Source: an uncultured Microbacterium sp.
GTDB taxonomy: Bacteria; Actinomycetota; Actinomycetes; Actinomycetales; Microbacteriaceae
Assembly: GCF_913776565.1 (NCBI RefSeq)
Contig: NZ_CAJYPF010000206.1
Location: 1 to 43,033, forward strand
Length of the DNA: 43,033 nucleotides
Direction: 5' to 3'
A model generated the notes under the pieces. The model worked only from the letters and a program-made list of their open reading frames with translations, made no database searches and was not told the DNA's origin. The position numbers were made by a program, and so were the translations under genes. Positions 31,442 to 40,000 of this stretch are shown piece by piece (the stretch's first letter is position 1; every line of letters starts with the position of its first letter).

Positions 31442-32376
31442 CCGAGACCGCGGTCTATGCCGCCGGCGGCGTCGTGTGGCGGATCGTCGAGGGCAAGCTG
31501 CGCATCCTTCTGATCCACCGCACGAAGTACCGCGACCTGACCCTGCCCAAGGGAAAGGTCGACCCGGGCGAGACGCTCGCCGAGACGGCGGTCCGCGAGA
31601 TCCGCGAAGAGACCGGCCTGCGCGTCGCGCTCGGCGTGCCCGTCGGGGTGTCGCGCTACCGGATGCCGAACGGCCGCACCAAGATCGTGCACTACTGGGC
31701 CGCCGAGGCGACGGAGGCCGCCGTGCGCACGTCGAGCTTCGTCCCCAACAAAGAGGTCGCCGCGATCGAGTGGGTGAGCCTGAAGAAGGCGCGCAAACAC
31801 CTCAGCTACCCGGTCGACATCGAGATCCTCGACGAGTTCAGCCGCGTCGTCGACGAGCAGGCGCTGCCGACCTTCCCCATCGTCGTGCTGCGGCACGCCA
31901 AGGCGCGATCGCGCGACGAGTGGGAGGGCAGCGACACCGCCCGACCGCTCACCACCCGCGGACGGCGGCAGGCGCAGGGGATCGTCGGTCCCCTGCTGGC
32001 GTTCGGAGTGCGTCGAGTGATCTCGAGTCCCGCCGAGCGGTGCGTGCGCACCGCGACGCCGATCGCCCAGGCCATCGGCCAACGGGTGCAGTTCTGCGAG
32101 TCGATCAGCCAGGACGCCTGGGAAGAGGGTCGCGCCGACGCCCGATCGATCATCGGGCAGCGGGTGCGGTCGCGAAAGCCCGTCGTGTTGGCCAGTCACG
32201 GTCCGGTGCTGCCCGACATCCTGCACGAGCTCGCCCTGGCGACAGGGACGATGAGCGGCTCCTACCTCGGCAGCGCCTCGGCGCTGGATCCCGCCGCCTT
32301 CTCGGTCGTGCACGTCCCCGTCGAACACCCCGGTGCCGGCATCGTCGCCATCGAGACGCACGAACCGCAGGTGTGA
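31438..32376 (+). CDS. mutT1: MutT1-like Nudix hydrolase fused to a histidine phosphatase (SixA-type) domain
   Basis: A 312-residue two-domain protein. The Nudix box is [20 protein letters not shown] (GX5EX7REUXEE, about residues 41-60) in an N-terminal domain of about 130 residues. The C-terminal phosphoglycerate-mutase-like domain has the RHG-type motif [20 protein letters not shown] and a second His in [18 protein letters not shown]. In mycobacterial MutT1 the two domains together sanitise 8-oxo-(d)GTP and act on diadenosine polyphosphates. Coupling with ppk (ATGA) recalls the mycobacterial ppk1-mutT1 pair. Cytoplasmic. Confidence 0.93.
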
Positions 32377-32906
32377 TCACGCTGCCCCTCGGCATCCGCG
32401 TCCTCTGGCGCGAGGTACCCGCGGGGGCGTCGCGCCGCGCGGTCTCGCGTGATCTGCTGCGCGAAGCCCTGCCGTCGGCCCGCTTCGTGTCCCGCTGCCC
32501 CGTATGCGGGGGCGCTCACGGGCGCGTGCGTGTCGAGGGGGCGGATGCCGCGGTCTCGGTGTCGTACGCCCCGGGCTGGGCGGTCGCGGCGGTGGGCGGT
32601 CCCGGGGAGCGGATCGGGGTGGATGCTGTGCCTTTCGGCACGGGCGGACTCGAACGGGTGCTGACCCCGGAGTCACGACGGATGCCCGACAGCGCCGCGC
32701 GCCGTTGGGCGCGGATCGAGGCGGTGCTCAAGGCCGACGGCCGCGGCCTCGCCGTCGACCCCGCGCGCGTCGAGGTCGCGCTCGACGCGGCCGGATGGCG
32801 GGCGCGGATCCGCGGCGAGGACGCCGCCGGAGACTGGCGCGGGTGGGATGTCGAGGGCCCCGCGGGGCTCGTCGTGGCGGTGGCGACGAGCGCGCCCAGG
32901 CTGTGA
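32373..32906 (+). CDS. 4'-phosphopantetheinyl-transferase-like protein
   Basis: A 177-residue protein with a GTG start inside the mutT1 stop. The Sfp-type layout is seen: RDLLREALPS, the actinobacterial CPVCGGAHGRVRV stretch, VSVSYAPGWAVAAVGG, then GERIGVDAVPFG (the GVDxE site) and RRWARIEAVLKADGRGLAVD (W-x3-EA-x2-K-x-G). The first Mg-binding Asp and the later Glu are present, but the Glu two residues after the Asp (Sfp E109) is Val here. Such enzymes attach phosphopantetheine to carrier proteins, and the Pls-like NRPS at 37047-40991 has a carrier domain. Being degenerate and short, it may be weakly active or specialised. Confidence 0.78.
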   Translation: MITLPLGIRVLWREVPAGASRRAVSRDLLREALPSARFVSRCPVCGGAHGRVRVEGADAAVSVSYAPGWAVAAVGGPGERIGVDAVPFGTGGLERVLTPESRRMPDSAARRWARIEAVLKADGRGLAVDPARVEVALDAAGWRARIRGEDAAGDWRGWDVEGPAGLVVAVATSAPRL

Positions 32907-32913
32907 CCGGTGA

Positions 32914-33084
32914 GGTGGCTGAGCCTGTCGCGGCCACCGGCCCGGCGTGTCGCGAACGGGGTGGCTGAGCTCGTCGAAGCCACCGGCCCGACCTGTCCTA
33001 CTCGAGGTGGCTGAGCCTGGCGAAGCCACCGACCCGACCGATCCGCCCCGTTGCACACGGGTGGCTGAGCTCGTCGACAACACC
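32914..33084. repeat. Four copies of a 25-base palindromic intergenic repeat
   Basis: Copies at 32914-32938, 32960-32984, 33006-33030 and 33060-33084. Each starts GGTGGCTGAGC and the first three end GCCACC, so that GGTGGCT can pair with AGCCACC; the fourth is degenerate at its right end. Spacing is 46, 46 and 54 bases with different intervening sequence. This is a REP-like element of the type scattered in actinobacterial intergenic DNA. The rest of 32907-33199 holds no gene; near 33139-33147 there is TTATCCCCA, a near match to a DnaA box. Confidence 0.85.
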
Positions 33085-33187
33085 GCCCCCTTCGTGCCGC
33101 GCAGGCACTTCTCCTTCCCACCCTATGAGGACGGAAGGTTATCCCCACCTGGGGTTTTCCGTCGGTCTCGATGTCGGAGGTCGCCGC

Positions 33188-33193
33188 TAGCAT
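33188..33193 (+). promoter_or_regulatory. Putative -10 hexamer, leaderless HNH nuclease message
   Basis: TAGCAT ends six bases before the ATG at 33200, so the transcript would start at or beside the start codon; there is no ribosome site. No clear -35 is seen. Inferred by eye. Confidence 0.35.
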
Positions 33194-33199
33194 GCACAC

Positions 33200-34555
33200 A
33201 TGCACGATGACACCTCCCCGACGAACCCCACCGAAGGACCCCGCGTCCTCTCGGCGCTCGTCGACGAGGTCCGCCGCGCCAGCGTCGCCGTCGCCGCAGC
33301 CGAAGCCGATCGCACCCGCGCCCTCGCCCAGGCCGGTCACCTGGCCCTGGACGTCATGGCCGGCCAGTGCGCGTCCTCCCGCGCCGCCGAACTGGCCCTT
33401 CGCGAGGTGGCCTCCGACATCGCCGCGGCCGAGAACCTCTCCGACCGCACCGTGCAGACCCAGATCACTCGCGCGATGACCCTTGTCGACGACTACCCCG
33501 ACACCCTCACCGCCTGGCAGGCGGGCTCCCTCACCCGCGCGCACGTGAACGCGATCCTCGACATCGGCCGCCCCCTCCCCGTCGAGGTGCGACACGACTT
33601 CGACGCCCTCGCCGCCGCCACCGCCGGCGAGGGCCTCAGCCCCGGACGACTGCGCTCACGCCTGGCCGTCCTCGCCGAACGCCTGCACCCCACCACCCTC
33701 ACCGAACGTCACCAGCGCGGCCGCGACACCCGCTGCGTGCGCATCGTCACCGCAGAGGACGGCATGTCCGACCTCATCGCCACCCTCCCCACCGTGCTGG
33801 CCGTGGGCATTTACGATCGCCTCACCCACCAAGCCCGCGCCCTCATCGACCGCCGCACCACCGCCGACCCGACCCCCGTCGAGGCCACCGACGAACGCAC
33901 CACCGCGCAGCTTCGCGCCGACATCCTCACCGACCTCCTCCTCACCGCCAGCCCCACCGCCGACCCCACCCGCACCGACGACGGCCCCGGCACCCTCGGC
34001 ACCATCCGCGCCCGCGTCCAGATCGTCGTCCCCGCCCTCACCATCCTCGACCCCACCCGCGAAAACGACGACCCCGCCGAACTCATCGGCCACGGCCCCC
34101 TCGACGCCCCCACCGCCCGCGCCCTCACCGAAACAACCACCCTCCCCTGGGACCGCGTCATCACCCACCCCATCACCGGCACCGTCCTGCACACCGACAC
34201 CTACCACCGCACCACCGCCATCGACCGCCACCTCCGCGCCCGCGACCGCCACTGCCGATGGCCCGGCTACACCACCCCCGCCATCCGCTGCGAAATCGAC
34301 CACACCCACGACCACGCCCTCGGCGGCCCCACCCACGTCCACAACCTCGCCCACCTCTGCCAACGCCACCACACCCAGAAGCAATTCACCCGCTGGAGCG
34401 TGAAACAACAACCCGGCGGCACCCTCCACTGGACCAGCCCCACCGGCCGCACCTACACCGACGAACCCCTCCCCTACTCCCCCGCCGTCCGCTTCCTCCC
34501 ACCCGAACCGCCCCCACCCGACCCCGACAACGACGACACACCCCCACCGTTCTGA
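33200..34555 (+). CDS. DUF222/HNH endonuclease family protein (13E12 repeat type)
   Basis: A 451-residue protein. Residues 20-320 are DUF222 (ADRTRALAQAGHLALDVMAG, TPGRL-like GLSPGRLRSRLAVLAERLHP). Residues 325-400 are the HNH domain: ARDRHCRWPGYTTPAIRCEI, DHTHDHALGGPTHVHNLAHL, CQRHHTQK, with His/Asn/His in order and Cys residues for zinc, although the usual PGC is PGY. A Pro-rich tail follows. Such proteins are multi-copy in actinobacteria and share upstream sequence; function is uncertain, possibly a mobile or homing-like nuclease. Codon use is extraordinarily C-rich at third positions compared with neighbours (from about 33850 on), a sign of different history. The first ATG at 33200 has a nearby -10 but no ribosome site. 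Confidence 0.9.
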   Translation: MHDDTSPTNPTEGPRVLSALVDEVRRASVAVAAAEADRTRALAQAGHLALDVMAGQCASSRAAELALREVASDIAAAENLSDRTVQTQITRAMTLVDDYPDTLTAWQAGSLTRAHVNAILDIGRPLPVEVRHDFDALAAATAGEGLSPGRLRSRLAVLAERLHPTTLTERHQRGRDTRCVRIVTAEDGMSDLIATLPTVLAVGIYDRLTHQARALIDRRTTADPTPVEATDERTTAQLRADILTDLLLTASPTADPTRTDDGPGTLGTIRARVQIVVPALTILDPTRENDDPAELIGHGPLDAPTARALTETTTLPWDRVITHPITGTVLHTDTYHRTTAIDRHLRARDRHCRWPGYTTPAIRCEIDHTHDHALGGPTHVHNLAHLCQRHHTQKQFTRWSVKQQPGGTLHWTSPTGRTYTDEPLPYSPAVRFLPPEPPPPDPDNDDTPPPF

Positions 34556-34894
34556 CCCGACGACCCGGCGCTCCACCGCGCCCGAACGCCAAACACGCCC
34601 GCACCGCAACCCCGACCACGCACCCGCGCCGCAATCCCGAACACGAGCCCTCGCTGCAGTCCCTCCCGCTTAGGAAGGGCTGCCCGCGCCTGCACCCACA
34701 ATGTGCTGGATCCGAATCCGTAGCCGCCGCGGTCCCATACGCATCTTCCGTCTTCGAGCACTCCCGTCCCAGGGAGCAACGGCCGGACGTCGATCGCACC
34801 TCACCCGGCCCTCCCGGGTGATGCTTCGCGGCACCGACGAGCCGCGCCGTTCCGGGCAGGCGAGCGGGCTCGCGACCTGCGGTACAAATGCTTC
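34556..34894. other. Gene-free stretch downstream of the HNH gene
   Basis: 339 bases, of which the first 70 continue the C-rich composition of the nuclease gene and its frame. I see no tRNA, hairpin terminator or ORF with protein-like composition; the short reading frames here are Arg/Ser-rich shadows. It may be a decayed tail or the flank of an inserted nuclease gene. Confidence 0.5.
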
Positions 34895-35680
34895 GTGAAC
34901 ACCGCCGGAAGATTGCTTCCCCCGCCCCCGTCCCGCCCGGCGGATCTCGACGATGACTTCTCGGACGGCGCGCCTGATCCCTCCCGCTGGGTCAGCGCCT
35001 ACCTGCCCCAGTGGTCGACGCCCGAGCGCGCCGCCGCACGATGGAACGGCGAACCCGATGGAATCCGCCTGCGTATCGACGAAGATCAGCCGCACTGGCG
35101 ACCGGAGGATGCGCCCCTGAGAGTCTCGAACCTGCAGACCGCGACGTTCTCAGGCCCGCTGGGGTCCCGCCAGGGTATGCATCGTCACCGCGCTGACGAG
35201 CTCACCGTGCGCACCGAGGTCCCGGTGTCCCTGCTGTTCGCCCCGTCACGCGGACGCGTCGACGTCACCATCTCGGCCTCCGCCGACGAGGGAACGATGG
35301 TCGCGGCCTGGCTGGTCGGAACGGAACATCTCTCCGCGGACGACGCGGGCGAGATCTGCATCTTCGAGATCGATGCCGAGGCGATCGGCCCGCAGACCAC
35401 GCGGGCGCGGTTCGGCGTGAAGGCGCACCACGACACGCGGCTCATGACGGACATGCACGAGGCGCTCCTGCCAATCGATGCTCGTCGACCCCACACCTGG
35501 ACGGTCGTCTGGGGTGACGGCGAAACGCTGATCGGGTGCGAGGGCACCGTCCTGCGATGCTTCCCGCAAGCGCCCGACTACCCGCTCGCGCTGCTCATCG
35601 ACATCTTCGAGGTCGGCTCACCACGGGGTTCGTATCCCAAATCGTTCGTCGTGCATCGCGTGCGCGGCTGGGAGGGATGA
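34895..35680 (+). CDS. GH16-like concanavalin-A-fold protein with altered catalytic motif
   Basis: A 261-residue protein without a signal peptide. The pattern (LDDDFSDGAPDPSRWVSAYL, TFSGPLGSRQGMHRHR, RRPHTWTVVWGDGETLIGCE, FVVHRVRGWEG) suits the beta-jelly-roll of GH16 and related lectin-like glucanases. The GH16 catalytic ExDxxE stretch would fall on GEICIFEID (about residues 152-160), where the central Asp is Cys; a binding function or a diverged enzyme is therefore possible. GTG 34895 is the start. Convergent with the M1 peptidase gene. Family assignment is from fold-like pattern only. Confidence 0.65.
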   Translation: MNTAGRLLPPPPSRPADLDDDFSDGAPDPSRWVSAYLPQWSTPERAAARWNGEPDGIRLRIDEDQPHWRPEDAPLRVSNLQTATFSGPLGSRQGMHRHRADELTVRTEVPVSLLFAPSRGRVDVTISASADEGTMVAAWLVGTEHLSADDAGEICIFEIDAEAIGPQTTRARFGVKAHHDTRLMTDMHEALLPIDARRPHTWTVVWGDGETLIGCEGTVLRCFPQAPDYPLALLIDIFEVGSPRGSYPKSFVVHRVRGWEG

Positions 35681-35751
35681 CCGGAGCGGCCGCACGGTCC
35701 TCGCCGCGCTCTGGCGCGACAGCGTCTCCGACCCCGGGCAACGATGAACGC

Positions 35752-37050
35752 TCACGGCAGAGCCGGAAGCTCCTCGCGGTCGATCCATCGCGACAGCAGG
35801 GCGACGGCATCCGCTCCCCCGGCCCGGTCGACGGCCGCACGGAAGTCGTCGGTCGTGACGAGTCCGTGCCGGTGGGCCGAGGTCCATCCGCGCAGAAGGT
35901 CGAAGAACTCCCCGTCGCCCAATTGCCGGCGCAGAGCGTGCAGGGCGAGCGCCCCGCGCTTGTAGACGCGATCGTCGAACATGTCGTCCGGACCGGGATC
36001 GACGAGCAGCAGATCGCGCGGTTTCGCCGCGAGGCGACGGTGATGCTCGGCGGCGCAGGCGTCGACGTCATCGCCGCCCGACTCCTCGGACCACAGCCAC
36101 TCGGCGTAGCAGGCGAAGCCCTCGTTGAGCCAGATGTCGCTCCAACGCGCGATCCCGACGCTGTTGCCGAACCACTGGTGCGCCAGCTCGTGCGCCACGA
36201 GCCGCTGCGCGGCGGGGACGAGGTGATTCATGCCGAACACCGCGAGACCCTGCGCCTCGAGGGGGATCTCGAGTTCGTCGGCGGTGACGACCAGCGCGCA
36301 CGCCTCTTGCGGGTAGGCGCCGAAGAGCCGGTCGAACATCCTCAGCATGTCGGGGACGCGCGAGAAAGCACGGTCGGAGGCCGCGGCGAGCGCCGGCGGG
36401 GCCGTCACCGTCACGGCGGGCACGACACCCGCGCCGCTGCCGGCCAGGGGGGTGGTGCGGTAGCGCCCCACGTGCACCGCGGCCAAGTAGGTCGCCGTCG
36501 GGACGCTCGAGGTGAACACGGTGGTGACCCGCCCTCCGCGGCGGGTGGTGGCCCCGACCACGCCGGTCGCCGCCACGGCGTAGCCGTCGTCGACGGTGAT
36601 CTCCATGCGCATGCGCGCGCGGTCGTCGGGCCGGTCGTTGCAGGGGAACCACGTCGGAGCGCCGATCGGCTGCCCCGCAACGAGGGAACCGTCGGTGAGC
36701 TCCTCCCACCCCACGGTCCCCCAGCGCGAGCGTCGCGGTGCGGGAGCACCCGCGTAGACCACCTCGACCTCGAAGCGGTCCCCGGCGGCGATCCTCGACG
36801 CCGGGCTCACCCGCAGGACGCGCGGGCCCGCCGCGAAGCGGGCGACGGCGCCGTCGACGCGTACCCTCGTCGTGCGCAGGCCGACGAGGTCGAGGGCGAA
36901 CGAGGCGAGGTCGACGCGCGCGACGGCCACGATCGTGGCCGTACCCTCGAGACGGTTCGTGCGCACGCGGTAGCCGAGCGTGAGGTCGTACGAGTCGACG
37001 TCGTACGAGGTGTCACCGCTCTGCGGGGCGTAGGGGTCAGCGCCGCTCAC
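35752..37050 (-). CDS. M1-family zinc metallopeptidase (aminopeptidase N-like)
   Basis: A 432-residue peptidase. The zinc site is HELAHQWFGNSVGIARWSDI (HExxH near residue 287), with the third ligand Glu in WLNEGFACYAEWLW. The GAMEN-type exopeptidase motif is replaced by GLAVFGMNHL. The N-terminal beta domain is present but the C-terminal helical domain of classic APN is short, as in small actinobacterial M1 enzymes. No signal peptide or membrane segment is seen. The GTG start overlaps the stop of the Pls-like gene (GTGA), so the two are translated together. M1-type peptidases degrade epsilon-poly-lysine in Streptomyces albulus, which makes a linked degrader or self-protection role plausible. 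Confidence 0.92.
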   Translation of the reverse strand: MSGADPYAPQSGDTSYDVDSYDLTLGYRVRTNRLEGTATIVAVARVDLASFALDLVGLRTTRVRVDGAVARFAAGPRVLRVSPASRIAAGDRFEVEVVYAGAPAPRRSRWGTVGWEELTDGSLVAGQPIGAPTWFPCNDRPDDRARMRMEITVDDGYAVAATGVVGATTRRGGRVTTVFTSSVPTATYLAAVHVGRYRTTPLAGSGAGVVPAVTVTAPPALAAASDRAFSRVPDMLRMFDRLFGAYPQEACALVVTADELEIPLEAQGLAVFGMNHLVPAAQRLVAHELAHQWFGNSVGIARWSDIWLNEGFACYAEWLWSEESGGDDVDACAAEHHRRLAAKPRDLLLVDPGPDDMFDDRVYKRGALALHALRRQLGDGEFFDLLRGWTSAHRHGLVTTDDFRAAVDRAGGADAVALLSRWIDREELPALP

Positions 37051-40000
37051 GTCGTCGACTGGTAGGCGCGGACCTTGACGGCGCGCCAGGGGCCGATGGG
37101 ATTGCCGCTCCAGCGCGAGCCGACCGGCACGGTCTCTCCGCGCATCACGAGCGAGGCGGGTCCCACGGTCGCGTGCGCTCCGAGGGTGGATGCCGGCAGC
37201 ACCACGCTGTGGGGACCGAGCGTGGCGCCCGCTTCGAGCTCGACCGTGTCCATGCTCATGATTCGATCATGGAAGAGGTGGGTCTGCACGACGCAACCCC
37301 GGTTGACCGTAGATGCGTCGCCGAGAGTGACGAGATCCGGTTCGGGGAGCCAATAACTGTCGCACCAGACTCCGCGGCCGATGGTCGCTCCCAGACTGCG
37401 CAGCCAGACCGCGAGGGCGGGTGTTCCGGCCGCAGCGCGCGCGAACCACGGCGCCGCGACCATCTCGGTGAAGGTGTCCGAGACCTCGGTGCGCCAGACG
37501 AAGCTGGACCACAGGGGCTGCTCGCCCGCGCGGATCGTCCCCACGATCGCCCACTTGGCGACCGTCGACACCCCGGCGGCGACGGCGCCCGCGGCCAGCA
37601 GCACGATGCCCGACAGCAGCAGAGCCCACAGCGGCCCGAACACGTCCCAGAGGGCGGCGAGGGTCAGCAGCACACCCAGCCCGATGCCGCACGTCATCAC
37701 GACCGGGACGAAACGCCCGAGCTCCCACAGCGTCCGAGCGAGCCGCAGAGCGGCGGTGGGACGGTAGGTGCGCGATTCGTCGCCCTCGGCCGACTGCCGC
37801 CGCAGGCGCACCGCCGGGGAGCCCAACCACGACGACCCGGCCTTCGCTTTGGCGGGAGCCGCCGACAGCACGGCGACGAGGCCGTCGCGCGGGACGCGGT
37901 GACCGGGGGCGGCCATGCCGGAATTGCCGAGGAAGGCGCGCTTGCCGATGCGCACGGGACCCAGTCGCAGCCATCCGGCGTGCAACTCGTACGAGGCGAC
38001 CATCGTGTCGTCGGCGAGGAACGCCCCGTCCTCGATGCGGGTCATCGAGGGGATGAGCAGGACCGTCGACGCTTCGACATCGCGGCCGACGCGGGCGCCC
38101 AGCATCCGCAGCCAGACGGGCGTGAACAGCGAGGAGTACAGCGGGAACAGGATGGTGCGGGCGGCATCCAGCAGACGCTCGATGGTCCACGCCTGCCAGG
38201 CCACGCGGCTGCGCACGGGGTGAGTGCCCTCGATCAGGCCGATCGAGAACACCCGCACGAGGAGGACGACGGATGCCGCGAACACCAGGCCCGTGACCGC
38301 GACCGCCGGCACGAGCCAGGCGAAGGCCGCGCCCGCCGCGGCCGCGAGGGTCGCGCTGCCGCGCAGCCCCTGCGCGAGGACGAGGCCACCCACGGAGAAC
38401 GAGGCCAGGGGCAGCAGCGCCAGCACGACGGCCGAGGCCGCGTAGGCCCACAGCCAGCGGGTGGGCGCGGCCGGTCGCTCGGCCGGCCAGTCTTTGGCCG
38501 TGCCGCCGACGCGCACAGCCGGGGAACCCGCCCACGACTGGTCTGCTTTGACGCGACCGAAGACGGCGGACCCGGGCGCGATCTCGGCGCGACGGCCGAT
38601 CCGCGTACCGGGTGCCAGGGTCGAGCGGGCACCGATCGTCGCGCCCTTGCCGATGCGCACCTCTCCGATGCGCACCAGGTCGCCGTCGATCCAGTACCCG
38701 GTCAGGTCGACCTCGGGCTCGATCGACGCCCCGTCTCCGATGACGAGGAGTCCCGTGACGGGCGGAAGGGCGTGCAGATCGACGTTGCGGCCGATCCTCG
38801 CGCCGAGCGCTCGCGCGTAGTACGACACCCAGGGCGCGCCGGCCAGGCCGACGGCATCCACTTGATCCGCGATCTGCTCGGCGAGCCACAGGCGGACGTG
38901 CACCGAGCCTCCGCGCGGATAGTCGCCCGCCCGCACCCCCGCGAGCAGAAGACGAGCGGATGCCACGGCGATCGCCATGCGTCCGAACGGGGTCGCGAAG
39001 ATCAGCAGCCCGATCACGAGCACGGGCCACGGCACGTCCGGCAGCACCTCGAAGCCCGGGGTGAGCTGAAGGATCGCCGACGCGGTCAGCAGGTACAGCA
39101 GCCACCGGATGCCCGAGAGGATGAACAGCGGCGCCCCCACGAGCGTCTGGACCCACTGCGTCGACCGGGGCGTGGGAGCGGGACGGTGAAAGGTCGACGG
39201 GGTGTCGTCGTGCAACTGCGGGCCGAGGGCCTTGGCCATCGCGCCCAGGCGCGGGACGTCGTAGATGTCGGCGACCGAGAACTCGGGCACGCGCGCGCGG
39301 ATGCGCGAGACGAGCTGCGCCGCCGCCAGAGAACCGCCGCCGAGGTCGAAGAAGTCCGCCTTGCGGTCGGTGACGGCGAGTCCGAGCACGGCCTGCCACT
39401 GCTCGGCGAGCCAGGCTTCGTCAGCCGAGAAGTCGGTCGCCGCGGGAGCGTCCACCCCGGGCAGGGGCCAGGGAAGGGCCGCGCGGTCGACCTTGCCCGA
39501 GGTGCGCACCGGCAGGACGTCGACGACCCCGAGCAAGGGGATGGTCGCGGCGGGCAGCCGCTCGGCCAGTGCCGCGCGCGCGGCCGCGCGATCGAGCTCG
39601 ACGCCGTCGTCCATGACGAGGTAGCCGACCAGCACGGGCACGCCCGCCTCGGTCGTGCGCACCGCGACGGTCGCCGCGCTCACGCGGTCGAGGTCCTGCA
39701 GGGCCGATTCGACCTCGCCGAGCTCGATCCGTCGGCCGCCGACCTTGACCTGGTCGTCGGCGCGCCCCTGGAACACCAGACCCGCCGCCTCGAAGCGCAC
39801 GAGGTCGCCCGAGCGGTACGCGCGTTCCCAGCCGAGCGTCGGCATCGGCGCGTACTTCTCGGCGTCCTTCGCGGGGTCGAGATAGCGCGCCAGGCCGACG
39901 CCCCCGATGATGAGCTCGCCGACCTCGCCCTCGGCGACGGGCCGGCCCTCGGCATCCACCACCGCCAGCGCCCACCCGTCGAGGGGAAGACCGATGCGCA

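Noticed and set aside
32914..33084. CRISPR array
   Set aside because: Only four units, spacers of 21 and 29 bases that are short and irregular, degenerate last unit, and no cas gene; better explained as REP-like repeats.
33139..33147. Replication origin marked by a DnaA box
   Set aside because: A single TTATCCCCA with no cluster of boxes, no dnaA or dnaN nearby.
33367..34821. 484-codon Arg/Pro/His-rich frame over the HNH gene
   Set aside because: Low-complexity translation caused by the C-rich DNA; the DUF222/HNH frame is clearly the real one.
34701..34898. 65-codon ORF upstream of the GH16-like gene
   Set aside because: Arg/Ser-rich composition typical of shadows, no ribosome site, no family pattern.
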